Positions 1 to 12,062 are shown, numbered from the stretch's first letter. The stretch: 47,306 nucleotides of DNA from Alteromonadaceae bacterium Bs31 (GCA_900177435.1 FXAI01000005.1:1-47306); one strand, 5' to 3'. Numbers and translations are program-made. Notes: a model not told the origin generated them from the letters alone.

Positions 1-210
1 AAAGGTAAATGCAAGTTCGGCGGCAAAATAATGAAGCTGCACCTGTATTTAAAAATACCTGAAAAACTCCTTGACTCCCTGTCACCTGAGTGTAAGATAC
101 GCACCCTCGCGATTGGCACTGACCACGTCGCAACGCTCTTTAAAAAGTTGGAAAAGAAAGAAGTTGTAAAACATAGCACTAAGCGATGTCCCAAGAGATT
201 GGGTTTTTAA
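1..210 (+). CDS. 3' end of an unrecognised open frame beside the rRNA operon
   Basis: The frame is open from the first base of the window to a TAA at 208-210 and encodes 69 residues. The product is basic and Lys-rich and contains LHLYLKIPEKLL and ends in KRCPKRLGF. I do not recognise a family. An internal ATG lies at 31-33, but no good ribosome binding site precedes it, so the frame probably continues upstream of the window. It ends 240 bases before the 23S gene, where the 16S-23S spacer and its tRNAs would be expected. It could be the tail of a real gene, an insertion in the spacer, or chance. A terminator-like hairpin overlapping its last codons favours a real gene end. Confidence 0.3.
   Translation, partial: KGKCKFGGKIMKLHLYLKIPEKLLDSLSPECKIRTLAIGTDHVATLFKKLEKKEVVKHSTKRCPKRLGF
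190..208 (+). terminator. Intrinsic terminator-like hairpin overlapping the end of the left-edge frame
   Basis: The stem CCCAA/TTGGG closes on a GAGA tetraloop and is followed directly by TTTTT. The stem is only 5 bp, so strength is uncertain. If the rRNA transcript crosses it, read-through would need rRNA antitermination. Confidence 0.4.
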
Positions 211-450
211 TTGAGTTTAATTAAGTAGCTTATCCGGTGCATTGTTGTTACGACAGCATTCAAAAAATTGTGTAGACACTCAGTTATCGGCTGATGTTGG
301 ATGCGGACTAAGGTGTACTTGTAGTAGGTAGTTGTAGCCAATTACCTGGGTATACGGATAGCGTGTTTAGTATCAGTAGAAATTGTAATAAATAAGTCGA
401 CAAAAACTTATTCTTTGATTGACGCGATTGCTTAGCAGTCTGTGTTATAT
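211..450 (+). other. Upstream leader/spacer of the 23S gene, without tRNA genes
   Basis: No tRNA cloverleaf or T-arm was found here, although tRNA-Ile and tRNA-Ala are common in this spacer in gammaproteobacteria. The stretch around 409-420 (TATTCTTTGATT) loosely resembles an rRNA boxA antitermination element. The 13-mer TAAGTCGACAAAA at 393-405 recurs exactly downstream of the 23S gene at 3384-3396. The last bases, 443-450, form the 5' arm of the 23S processing stem. Confidence 0.5.
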
Positions 451-3320
<2,870 letters not shown>

Positions 3321-3689
3321 AACAGAGATGGCTGAGTAATCAGTCGCTGTTGTAGCTAGAAGTTTTAGCTATGAAGAGTAGGTTAAGTCGACAAAACTGA
3401 TGGCCAGCGTGTTCTAAGTGAGCACGTGGCAAAACCCCATTGTGTGGGGGGACACATCAGACGTTACAATTGCAAGCGATGATTGAGTGAAAACACAATC
3501 AAAAGCTGTTGAACAACAGCTGGATAAGCGACATTTAAACTCAAACGCAAAGTAAACTGTTTTACAACGCATCGGTTTTGTTGAAGACAAAACTCGATGT
3601 ACCTACATCCTGTAGGCATCTTTCTTTTCCCCTTATTTAGCGCCAGTAGGGCTGCCTTGTGCATAAGACCTGAACCCGTTATACCGGTT
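3321..3689 (+). other. Long, structured 23S-5S spacer
   Basis: The spacer is about 370 nt, against roughly 90 nt in E. coli. It contains several short inverted repeats, for example AGCTGTT/AACAGCT at 3504-3521 and a hairpin around 3571-3600 pairing CATCG and TTTTGT with ACAAAA and CGATG. No tRNA or convincing coding sequence was seen. The 13-mer at 3384-3396 is shared with the region upstream of the 23S gene. Confidence 0.6.
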
Positions 3690-3808
3690 TGCCTGACGAC
3701 AATAGAGCATTGGAACCACCTGATCCCATCCCGAACTCAGACGTGAAACGATGCATCGCCGATGGTAGTGTGGTGTTTCACCATGTGAGAGTAGGTCATC
3801 GTCAGGCT
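3690..3808 (+). rRNA. rrf: 5S ribosomal RNA
   Basis: The gene starts TGCCTGACGAC and ends TCGTCAGGCT, so the two ends form helix I. The conserved core CCCGAACTCAGACGTGAAAC and the GATGGTAGTGTGG segment are present. Its length of about 119 nt is standard. It is the last gene of the rRNA operon and is followed by an intrinsic terminator. Confidence 0.96.
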
Positions 3809-3816
3809 TCTAATTA

Positions 3817-3850
3817 AAAGCCCCAGTACAGAAATGTGCTGGGGCTTTTT
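3817..3850 (+). terminator. Intrinsic terminator of the rRNA operon
   Basis: A 14-bp stem (AAAAGCCCCAGTAC with its complement, one mismatch at most) closes on a short GAAA-containing loop and runs into TTTTT. It lies 9 bases after the 5S gene. A short frame that starts inside it (3834) is spurious. Confidence 0.9.
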
Positions 3851-4888
3851 ACGTTTACAGCCTTTTTACTTTGAGCCTGTTAGCGCTCGGCTTTTACATT
3901 TTCCGTGCATCGCTCAACACGGGTGTTTTCTGAGTAGGCGTCTCACCCTATGTTGTTTGGCGCTAACAAGCCAGGAAACGGTGCTAAGGCCCTCGTTAGA
4001 CGTAGTCACTGTCGTGGATATGAATCTTAATACCTTTGTCGAGCCAGGCCACTCTGTAAGGGTTCTTGTCTAAGCCTGCTTGGGATAAAAAACGACCGAC
4101 ACTCTTTGCGTCAAAGGTCAGGTTAACGTGATCGGCGTCAGCGTTAAATATAGCTGGAAGTTTCGATAGGCCCTTGATGCTCTTCCCCGTTTGATCTCTT
4201 TCGGTTTAAATTTCGAAAGAGGTCTCAAAAACATCTTTGTATTAGTGTTGCGCTAGATCAACTATTTGTAATTTGCCACATTGGCTAGAATGAATATTAG
4301 GCTTGCTTAACACTCCCTGTAGGCTCAGTGCTTGCGCCTGGTTCTGGCCCAGTAAACCTTCTACTATTGATGAAATCTATATTTGTTAATAAATATTGTA
4401 TAGTGGTTTTTTTATTAAACTCATCGCCAAAAAAATAGCGAGCAGCCTTCATTATTTCTTATTCTAAAAATACCCCCTTGTAGTATTTACTTTTTATATC
4501 CCTTTTAGTTAACGGATTACAGTCACGGTACTTATGCATATCGTAAAGGTAATTCGTTAAGATTATTTGTTTACTTGTCGTTATTTATATTTAATTCATA
4601 TCGGTCTGATTGGGAATAGGGGTGTTCTCTCGTCGGAGTTGATTTACGGTAAGCTACATAATCCTTGAGCAGATCCATAAAGTAATAAGGGATAAAAAAA
4701 GTCTCTTTTTTGTTTGAATAATAAACATGTTCACGTTGCTTATCATTTTTCGTCTCTTGTTGATGGAATTGTCTCCCTGTTGAATTGTTGGCAAAAAATA
4801 TATTTACAGTGGATTTTTTGTCGGCTTATTAGTGACGCTACGCGTTGTTTAATTAAATAATAAAAAGTAAAACTACTAGGAGAGAGCT
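3851..4888. other. Intergenic region between the rRNA operon and the first TonB receptor
   Basis: About 1 kb without an intact gene. It holds one minus-strand coding remnant (3996-4205, listed separately). The right 500 bases are A+T-rich and probably carry the promoter and leader of the receptor at 4889, but no clear -35/-10 pair or operator palindrome could be picked out by eye. Confidence 0.5.
3996..4205 (-). pseudogene. C-terminal remnant of an unrecognised protein gene
   Basis: On the minus strand a frame is open for 69 codons and ends in TAA (3996-3998). It has no ATG, GTG or TTG near its start and is cut off by an in-frame stop at 4206-4208. The product looks like genuine protein: it contains LPAIFNADADHVNLTFDAKS and ends KGIKIHIHDSDYV. 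A different minus-strand frame starts with ATG just upstream (about 4230), which would fit a frameshift in a formerly longer gene. I do not recognise the family. It may be chance, but composition and position suggest a decayed gene left beside the rRNA operon. Confidence 0.35.
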
Positions 4889-7800
4889 ATGGGAGCCAGC
4901 AATATTAGGTTCAAGAAAAAGTTAATCGTAACCGCTATTTCTTCCGCTTTGCTCGTGTCTGCAGGCCAGCTTGCTGCACAAGATCAGATGGAAGAAGAGG
5001 TAATCGTCCGTGGTATCAAGAGTTCGTTGGAGCGCTCTCTTGATATTAAGCGTGAATCAACTCAACTCGTTGAGGCAATCACCGCAGACGATATTGGTAA
5101 AATGCCGGATCAGAATGTAACAGAATCTTTACAGAGGTTACCGGGTATTCAAATCGACCGAAGGGACGGCGAAGGTACACGCGTCCGTATTCGCGGGTTA
5201 GATCAAAATGTAACCTTACTTAACGGCGAAACCTTTACGTCAGGTCTAGAGTATTTTCAGCTAGGAGAGTGGAAGCAAGAATTTGATAGTTCACTAGAGG
5301 GTATTCCTTCTGAGTTGCTGGGAGGCGTTAGTGTCTATAAGTCGCCAGTAGCATCAATGGTTGAAGGGGGTATGGGTGGTACTATTGATTTAAAAACTCG
5401 GAATGCATTTGACCTCAATGAACTTTTGGTCGCTGGTAACATTAAAGTTGATCAAGGCTTAGATTCATCAAGCGCGAAACCTAATGCTTTTTTCGTGGTT
5501 GGTAATAATTTCGATGACAAGTTTGGTGTTATAGCTTCTGTTTCTGGGAGCCAAAAAGTCGTTCACACGGATTACATTCAAAACTTCTCTCGTGAAAACT
5601 CCGCGATTCGTTGTACAGAGGGTGGCACTTGGGACGCCGACACAACTAGCTGCTCCGCTGGTCAATCTTATATCGCCCCTGGTATGTTTTATGCCATGGA
5701 CACCCAGCAAGAAAGAGAGCGACTCGGCGCATCTTTAAATATGCAGTGGCGCGTATCTGACTCTTTCGAGCTGGGTTACGATTTATTTTATAGTACGATT
5801 GATATCGAAAATGCCCAATATACTGTTAAGCACCCGATGAATACTGACGGTGCTGCTGGCGTAGATGAAACCAAACCGTACTCTATAAATAGCAGTAATA
5901 TGATAGGCGTATTGGAGAGAGGCAGTGTTGTCACACCAGGTACTGAAACCAATACAGCAGGGGAAGTCACATCAACAGAAGCGTTTAATCATGCGCTAAA
6001 AGCACATTTTGATAATGGTGGTAAATTCCGCTTCGATTTACAACTAAATGCGTCAAATTCAGATCTCGAAGGGCGTGCAGGTTATGCTGATAGCCGTTTC
6101 AGTGAATACGCAATGCGTGCCTATGTGGGTGCGAGCGAGAGTGCAACGGGCTGGAATGGCACGGTAGTAAACCCAAGTCCTGGTGGAGATTCTGATCGCT
6201 ATTGGGACTATAAATCTGGTGATCAGCCATCCTTGACTTATGGTAATGCTAACTGGTTGTCTAACCCCGACTACCATACTTACAAGTCTCACTGGGCGCT
6301 CGGCTCAAATGTAGAATCTGATACAACGGCTTTTCGAGCTGATTTCGAATACGACTTAGAATATATAGATTTGAAAACAATCAAATTTGGTGGCCGCTAT
6401 GCACAAGAGGAAACTGATTTTGAAGAATTGCGTTTTCTAACTGATTTTAGTCGTACGACAGGTGTTATGACGCCAAACCTTTATAATTCGGATGGTAGCT
6501 TAGCGCAGGCCACAACGTTTGATACATCCACTGCTCCCGACAGTACCTACGCTGGGGTAGCTGAATCTGTTTATTACGATCTCTGTGGTAACGGCGGTAT
6601 ACCCGATGGTCAAACCTGTGACATCGATGGGGACGGGGAGGATGATAATCAGCCCTATGGCCCTTGGGGGTATTTTCTTGATGCAGCGATTGGTGTAAAA
6701 GGCTACGAGCTAACTACTTCAACTGGCGCGAATTTGGGTGATTTACTCTACGGCACAACCGGCGGCGGCCGATGGAGTAATTCTCCCGGCTACCTGGCAT
6801 GGCAGACTTATACAGCACAGCCAGACAATGGAACAATTTCTCAGGAAGGAGCAGGTTCATCAGGTGATAGTAGCCGCTACATTGTTAAGGACGATTTCTT
6901 CCGTTCTGGTGGTTACAGCGCGAGTACTGTTGCCTTCCAGGATGCTGGGCTCATCGTAAAAGATCCCGCAGCGTGGATTAACAGTATTGCGCCAAATTCG
7001 CCAACTCAGGCGTTTGAGGTGCCACTGGAATCTTGGAAGGTCAAGCAATCTACCACTGCATTTTATGCAGAAGCAGATTTCGAGGGAGAGAGTGTACCGT
7101 ACACCTTAAACGTGGGGGCACGTTTGGTTGGAACCGAAGTTGACGTAACCGCAGCGGTAACTACGCCAGAGTCTTCTATTTGGTCCATAGCAACTGACGG
7201 TTGGAATAGTCAGGGTGTGTTACTCACATGGGATACGGAAACTACCTCTAAGACCTATTGGGATATGCTGCCGAGCATGAACTTCGTGCTGGATACCTCA
7301 GACAACATGAAAATTCGCTTTTCTGCAGCTAAAGTGATCGCTCGCCCTGGCTTGCAAGCACTTGGTAAGGGTTATCAGAAAAACTTTACACGAGTTGATG
7401 ATGACCCGAACCCTGGTGACACCTACTATATGTTTACTGGTGGTACCACAGGTAACCCAGACCTTGACCCCTATCGCGCCACTCAAGCAGATGCTGGTAT
7501 TGAGTGGTATTTCGGGGAAATGGGTTATGTTTCCGGCACGGTATTCGTGAAGGCGGTTGAGTCATTCCTCGCTGGTGCCACTCGCACAGTAGAGGGAGAG
7601 GATGATAGTCCTTCGGGATCAAGCTTTGGCGGTGTTACCAGCATTGAAAACGGTGATGGCGGCAGTGTGAATGGCCTTGAATTAGCCACTATGTATTCTT
7701 GGGATAATGGTTTAGGTTTCACCGCGAACTATACCTATTCCACCAGCAAGGCTAGCGCAGGTTCAACCACCAATCCGAATATTGGTTTGCCCGGCATCTC

Positions 7801-8128
7801 CGAAAACTCCATAAACTTGATCGGTTTTTATGAGAATGAAGTGATTAGTGCCCGAATTGCCTACACTTGGCGAGACGAGTTTGTATCGCCTGACCGCCCA
7901 ACATTTGACGTGGGAGGGCTGGAGAGTGGAGCGACTGAATTCTTTGACGCTTATGGTCAGTGGGATGCCAATATTACCTGGGATGTACTTGATAAGCTGT
8001 CTCTGACGGCTGAAGCAATAAACATCGCGGGTTCAAACCAATCTAGTTATCTGGCGTATCCTAGCCAGCCAATGACATATTCCTCTCAAGAGCCACGGGT
8101 AGTGCTGGGTTTAAGTTTCCGACTCTAG
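4889..8128 (+). CDS. TonB-dependent receptor (Caulobacter/Xanthomonas type), paralog 1
   Basis: An outer-membrane, energy-coupled uptake receptor of 1079 aa. The start is set by a strong AGGAGAGA at 4878-4885. Residues 1-30 form a signal peptide ending ...QLAA. A TonB-box-like stretch (EEEVIVRG) follows at about 35-42, then a plug domain (about 45-170) with KMPDQNVTESLQRLPGIQI and the GGMGGTIDL motif, then a 22-strand-type beta barrel. The last residues are LGLSFRL; most porin-like proteins end in Phe, so the terminal Leu is slightly unusual. The N-terminus is clearly homologous to the receptor at 8986 (both start MGA..., FKKKL, ISS), so the two are tandem paralogs. Together with the halogenase and SapC genes downstream, the substrate is likely a glycan-derived or aromatic compound, but it cannot be read from the sequence. 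Confidence 0.93.
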   Translation: MGASNIRFKKKLIVTAISSALLVSAGQLAAQDQMEEEVIVRGIKSSLERSLDIKRESTQLVEAITADDIGKMPDQNVTESLQRLPGIQIDRRDGEGTRVRIRGLDQNVTLLNGETFTSGLEYFQLGEWKQEFDSSLEGIPSELLGGVSVYKSPVASMVEGGMGGTIDLKTRNAFDLNELLVAGNIKVDQGLDSSSAKPNAFFVVGNNFDDKFGVIASVSGSQKVVHTDYIQNFSRENSAIRCTEGGTWDADTTSCSAGQSYIAPGMFYAMDTQQERERLGASLNMQWRVSDSFELGYDLFYSTIDIENAQYTVKHPMNTDGAAGVDETKPYSINSSNMIGVLERGSVVTPGTETNTAGEVTSTEAFNHALKAHFDNGGKFRFDLQLNASNSDLEGRAGYADSRFSEYAMRAYVGASESATGWNGTVVNPSPGGDSDRYWDYKSGDQPSLTYGNANWLSNPDYHTYKSHWALGSNVESDTTAFRADFEYDLEYIDLKTIKFGGRYAQEETDFEELRFLTDFSRTTGVMTPNLYNSDGSLAQATTFDTSTAPDSTYAGVAESVYYDLCGNGGIPDGQTCDIDGDGEDDNQPYGPWGYFLDAAIGVKGYELTTSTGANLGDLLYGTTGGGRWSNSPGYLAWQTYTAQPDNGTISQEGAGSSGDSSRYIVKDDFFRSGGYSASTVAFQDAGLIVKDPAAWINSIAPNSPTQAFEVPLESWKVKQSTTAFYAEADFEGESVPYTLNVGARLVGTEVDVTAAVTTPESSIWSIATDGWNSQGVLLTWDTETTSKTYWDMLPSMNFVLDTSDNMKIRFSAAKVIARPGLQALGKGYQKNFTRVDDDPNPGDTYYMFTGGTTGNPDLDPYRATQADAGIEWYFGEMGYVSGTVFVKAVESFLAGATRTVEGEDDSPSGSSFGGVTSIENGDGGSVNGLELATMYSWDNGLGFTANYTYSTSKASAGSTTNPNIGLPGISENSINLIGFYENEVISARIAYTWRDEFVSPDRPTFDVGGLESGATEFFDAYGQWDANITWDVLDKLSLTAEAINIAGSNQSSYLAYPSQPMTYSSQEPRVVLGLSFRL

Positions 8129-8150
8129 TACTAAGGTTCAGCTAAGCCAA

Positions 8151-8183
8151 AACGGCGCTTCGAAAGAAGCGCCGTTTTTTTTT
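8151..8183 (+). terminator. Intrinsic terminator after receptor 1
   Basis: An 11-bp perfect stem AACGGCGCTTC/GAAGCGCCGTT with a GAAA tetraloop is followed by a run of T. It separates the first receptor from the next transcription unit. Confidence 0.9.
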
Positions 8184-8556
8184 GATGGGAACTGTGAATT
8201 ATTCAACTTGAGCAAGCGTAGTTCAGCCGGATTGTAAACGGCTTCATTGTCGAGTTATGACAAAGGGCTGGTTTCAATAGCAATACTCTGTAAGGCCGCC
8301 GCGCTTCTGGGGTTCAAATCCAGGTTGTGGATAAAGTAGCAGTGCTTTTTAATCCACACTATTTTTCGGGGGCTAGGTCTTGCCAGCTAAATCACAGGTG
8401 TTATGAATATTTAACGCTTTAAAGCACACAAGCGTACTTTTTTATTTCTTATTCTGATTTATTCCAATCTACGATAAAGCGTTCTTTATTTGTAGGGTGT
8501 TTTTGCAAATTTTTGCTGCGTTGCGAAACTGATTAATGTTAATGGGAGGTTAACAA

Positions 8557-8631
8557 ATGCACAATAATAACGGTTACATTCATGTGGTTTATGGATATAA
8601 CCGGTATCGCCATCATTTTAATAAATATTGA
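8557..8631 (+). CDS. Possible 24-aa leader peptide
   Basis: ATG at 8557 is preceded at 7 bases by GGGAGG (8544-8549), one of the best ribosome binding sites in the window. The frame encodes 24 residues rich in Asn, His and Tyr (begins MHNNNGYIHVVYGYN, ends HHFNKY). It lies 350 bases upstream of receptor 2. No homologs are known to me. It could be a regulatory leader peptide or a chance ORF with a good Shine-Dalgarno. Confidence 0.25.
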   Translation: MHNNNGYIHVVYGYNRYRHHFNKY

Positions 8632-8917
8632 GCGTTGAACCGTTCAGATTACGCGTTAAAAATCGACAACCATTAAAATTAGTTCGATGTATATTAGTGT
8701 TGCACTTTATAAATCGATGTAATAGTGTATAGAAGCCCTTTAGAAAGGCGCCGAAAAAGAGAATATAAAAATGCGCGCTTGATCCGTGCTTTGCAATGCA
8801 ACCTTCGTGGGGGAGGAGCATACAAAGTTCGCGGTGACGCTAATTCTCAATTTGACTGATACCAACAGCCTTAATTTACCTCAAGGTTGCGTGGTTTCGT
8901 GTAAACGGATCTCACAG

Positions 8918-8933
8918 TACCGTTCCCACGGTA
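8918..8933. promoter_or_regulatory. Inverted repeat upstream of receptor 2
   Basis: TACCGT and ACGGTA are separated by TCCC, with further flanking symmetry CTCA...TGAG. It lies about 53 bases before the start codon, so it may be an operator or an mRNA hairpin in the leader. Confidence 0.3.
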
Positions 8934-8985
8934 TGAGTGGACAAAACCAATAAATAAAAGCTAATTGTGCGTAGGAGATAACAAA

Positions 8986-11900
8986 ATGGGAGCTAATCCA
9001 AAACCATTTAAGAAAAAATTGCTGGCTACGAGTATTTCGTCCTGCCTGCTGGCCGCTGGCGGTCAAGTATTCGCCCAAGGCGAGCAGGTAGAGGAAGTAT
9101 TCGTAACCGGTATGCGTGCATCCTTGCAGCAATCGATGAACGTCAAGCGTGAATCTTCTGGTGTGGTTGATGCCATTACCGCTGAAGACATCGGTCGTAT
9201 GCCAGATGCCAACCTTGCTGAATCTTTACAGCGTATTGCTGGTGTATCTATCAGTCGTACAAACGGTGAAGGTGCTCGCGTAACTGTCCGTGGTATCGAC
9301 CCCAGCCTGAACATGGTTACCTTGAACGGCCGTAATATGCCTACCGTTACAAACGACGGTACCGAAGGTGACAAATCCAACCGTGCATTCGACTTTGCTA
9401 TGTTGGCTTCTGAAAGTATCAATGGCGTTACTGTCTATAAAACTGGTAAAGCCGATGTGTCTGGTGGTGGTCTGGGTGCAACAATTAACTTGCAAACTAT
9501 CCGTCCACTGGATGCGGGTACTCGTGGTGTCATCAGTGCCAAAGCAATCAGTGACCAGTCTGTACACAACGGTTCGGGCGATGGCTCTGTATTTACTCCA
9601 GAAATTTCTGGTGTGTATAGCTGGGTAAATGACAGCGAAACATTCGGTCTTGCCGTAACCGGTGCTTTCCAAGAGCGTCATAGTACTCGTTCTAACGCTT
9701 TTGTTAACAACTGGCAGTTCCGCGAAGCTGGTACAGATGCAGATAACTTGCCTGCTGGTGCAGATATTACCAACCGACCACAAGCCGGTCAGTACTATGC
9801 TGTTCCTACCGATCTTCGCTATGCTCTGGAAGACAGCAAGCGCGAGCGTACAAATGCTCAAGCAACTTTACAATTCCGTCCGATTGAGTCTTTCACTGCG
9901 ACTGTTGACTATACCTATTCGCAGTTCGACGTTACCGCCGATCGCTCTCAGCAGTCCACTTGGTACAACGTAAGTGCTATCGACTCTGCCACATTCGATA
10001 CGGGTGCAGAAGTACTAACGCCAGTGGTCTATCACGAGAATTACACCGACGATGCAGGTTTAAGTACGGGTAAAGACGTGTCTTTCGCTCAGCAGGATTT
10101 CAGCTCAACCAGTGAAATGAACTCTTTTGGTTTAAACCTTGAGTGGAGCATCACAGACAGCTTTACCGTCGCCTTGGATCATCATAATTCAAGTGCCGAC
10201 AACGTCACCGAGCGTGTTGAGCTTGGTTTGAACGCAAACGTGGTTACTAGTGAATACTCAGACTGGCGTAATGATATGCCTGTTATGGGCATTACCTTTA
10301 ATGACCTTGATCCAAACAGAGGTAACGGTAATGGTATTCTGGACGGTGGCGACGTTAGTTCCGCGATGGGTTCAGTAGCCTACGATACGCAAAACGTGAA
10401 CATCAAGCAGACTAACCTTTCTGCTGACTGGAATATTGGTGAGTTTATCTTCTTCGAAGAGTCTAACTTGGCTTTTGGTTATGACACTCGTGAAGACAAG
10501 AACGCAGCTCTTGTGAATGGCGGTACTACACCCCGTATTACCATGGGTAACTGGGGTGGCGTGAACCCAACTACTTTTGGTGCAAACTGGCCGAGCTATT
10601 TCTCTACTCGCAACTTTGGCGATTCTTTCCCTTCATTTGACGAAACTACAGGCGATGGCAAGTTTCTGGATTACGGTTTAGACGGTGATTTCGATCGTAT
10701 TAAAGATACTATCGAGTGGGTAAATCAGTCTGGCGTAGACCCCGATAACTTTAACAACTTTGTTAACGGTAAAATCCAACGTAATGGTCACATAGACATC
10801 GATCGAACCATTAAAGAAGATGTTGAAGCTTATTACGCCCAGTTCAGCGGTGGCTTCGATATTGCGGGTATGGCATCTAATTTGGTGATTGGTGTTCGTC
10901 AAGAAAACACTGATGTAACCTCAGTGGCTGTTGTTGCAGTACCGGAAAACCAAAGCTGGGACGGAGACAACGATTGGAGTCTGGTGAGTTCTGGCGTTCA
11001 GGAGGACTATAAAGAAACCAATAGCTATGACAACTTCCTGCCCAACGTAGACTTTGATATTTCGCCTACTGATGCGCTTACTTTGCGTGCATCCTACAGC
11101 GAAACAATGGCTCGTCCTGGTTATGCTCAACTAAGGCCTGATGTAGCCATTGACAATCAATACTTGAAGCAGGCCAGTGGCGGTAACCCTCAGTTGGTTG
11201 CTCTTGAGTCTTCCAATATTGACCTTTCTGTAGAATGGTATTACGGCGATGACAGCTATCTGTCTGCTGCTTACTTCACGAAAGACGTTAAAAACTTTAT
11301 CGGTAATGATGTTGTTAATTCCGAAGTTTATGGCTTGCGTGATCCTCGATTGGGGGAGCGTTTTGAGCAGGCAATAGCCGCGATTGAAGTTCACGAAGCA
11401 AACGGCGACACCAACCCCTACCGCAACCAGCCGTGGGATTCAAACAGTGAACAGCACCAGCATGACAAAATGCTGGAAGTCGACGGGCAGCCAGTGGTAG
11501 AGGGTAATTCTATTCTTGCCAATGGTACCGATCCTGTTCAACAATGGCTTAAACAGCAGCCTCTTAACCAACAAGATTCTTCAATCGACGGTCTAGAGTT
11601 ATCCGTTCAGCATTGGTTTGGTGAGACTGGCTTTGGTGTTCAGGCTAACTACACCTATGTAGATTCTGACCTGGAGTTTGATAACACCAGTACCGAAGAG
11701 CAATTTGCTCTTATTGGTTTGAGTGACACTGCAAACCTTGTGGGCTTCTACGACAAAAATGGACTTCAGATTCGTGTAGCTTATAACTGGCGTGATGAAT
11801 TCCTGTCCAGTACTACTCAGGGCGGTAACAATGCTCCAGGTTACACAGAAGCCTACTCTCAGGTCGACTTCAGTGTTAGTTATGACGTAAGTGATAACCT

Positions 11901-12030
11901 TTCCGTTATGTTGGAAGGCCTGAACGTTACTGGCGAAGATTCTCGCTTGTACGGTCGTTCCGAGCGTCAAATGTTCTCTCTGGAAGACTTGGGAGCTCGT
12001 TACGCGGCAGGTGTACGCTACACCTTCTAA
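8986..12030 (+). CDS. TonB-dependent receptor (Caulobacter/Xanthomonas type), paralog 2
   Basis: A 1014-aa outer-membrane receptor. The ATG at 8986 is chosen over the in-frame TTG at 8965 because TAGGAGA (8972-8978) is correctly spaced for it and because it aligns the N-terminus (MGANPKPFKKKL) with paralog 1. A signal peptide (residues 1-30, ending QVFA) is followed by a TonB-box-like EEVFVTG. The plug has RMPDANLAESLQRIAGVSI, VTLNGR and SGGGLGATIN, typical of this receptor subfamily. The long beta barrel ends in the classic aromatic signature GVRYTF. It is the first gene of the apparent uptake locus with the halogenases, but an intrinsic terminator (12063-12087) separates it from them. Confidence 0.95.
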   Translation: MGANPKPFKKKLLATSISSCLLAAGGQVFAQGEQVEEVFVTGMRASLQQSMNVKRESSGVVDAITAEDIGRMPDANLAESLQRIAGVSISRTNGEGARVTVRGIDPSLNMVTLNGRNMPTVTNDGTEGDKSNRAFDFAMLASESINGVTVYKTGKADVSGGGLGATINLQTIRPLDAGTRGVISAKAISDQSVHNGSGDGSVFTPEISGVYSWVNDSETFGLAVTGAFQERHSTRSNAFVNNWQFREAGTDADNLPAGADITNRPQAGQYYAVPTDLRYALEDSKRERTNAQATLQFRPIESFTATVDYTYSQFDVTADRSQQSTWYNVSAIDSATFDTGAEVLTPVVYHENYTDDAGLSTGKDVSFAQQDFSSTSEMNSFGLNLEWSITDSFTVALDHHNSSADNVTERVELGLNANVVTSEYSDWRNDMPVMGITFNDLDPNRGNGNGILDGGDVSSAMGSVAYDTQNVNIKQTNLSADWNIGEFIFFEESNLAFGYDTREDKNAALVNGGTTPRITMGNWGGVNPTTFGANWPSYFSTRNFGDSFPSFDETTGDGKFLDYGLDGDFDRIKDTIEWVNQSGVDPDNFNNFVNGKIQRNGHIDIDRTIKEDVEAYYAQFSGGFDIAGMASNLVIGVRQENTDVTSVAVVAVPENQSWDGDNDWSLVSSGVQEDYKETNSYDNFLPNVDFDISPTDALTLRASYSETMARPGYAQLRPDVAIDNQYLKQASGGNPQLVALESSNIDLSVEWYYGDDSYLSAAYFTKDVKNFIGNDVVNSEVYGLRDPRLGERFEQAIAAIEVHEANGDTNPYRNQPWDSNSEQHQHDKMLEVDGQPVVEGNSILANGTDPVQQWLKQQPLNQQDSSIDGLELSVQHWFGETGFGVQANYTYVDSDLEFDNTSTEEQFALIGLSDTANLVGFYDKNGLQIRVAYNWRDEFLSSTTQGGNNAPGYTEAYSQVDFSVSYDVSDNLSVMLEGLNVTGEDSRLYGRSERQMFSLEDLGARYAAGVRYTF

Positions 12031-12062
12031 GTATTTCTTAGATACCTAAGCTGTACTGAAAG

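Larger units (their letters stand above)
8184..8985. other. Long leader region upstream of receptor 2
   Basis: About 800 bases without a large gene. It contains a possible 24-codon leader ORF with a strong ribosome binding site (8557-8631) and an inverted repeat near the receptor start (8918-8933), each listed separately. A T-arm-like sequence at 8307-8323 does not belong to a full tRNA. Confidence 0.5.

Noticed and set aside
411-450. Possible promoter (TTGACG near 419 and TTATAT near 445) in front of the 23S gene
   Set aside because: The -10-like bases are part of the 23S processing stem, and the match is weak.
3834-4073. 79-aa frame on the plus strand
   Set aside because: It starts inside the rRNA terminator, and a more protein-like remnant runs on the opposite strand.
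8307-8323. tRNA T-arm-like CTGGGGTTCAAATCCAG
   Set aside because: No acceptor stem, D-arm or anticodon arm could be fitted around it.
9226-9861. 211-aa open frame on the minus strand inside receptor 2
   Set aside because: Antisense shadow of a strongly conserved coding sequence; no own start signal.
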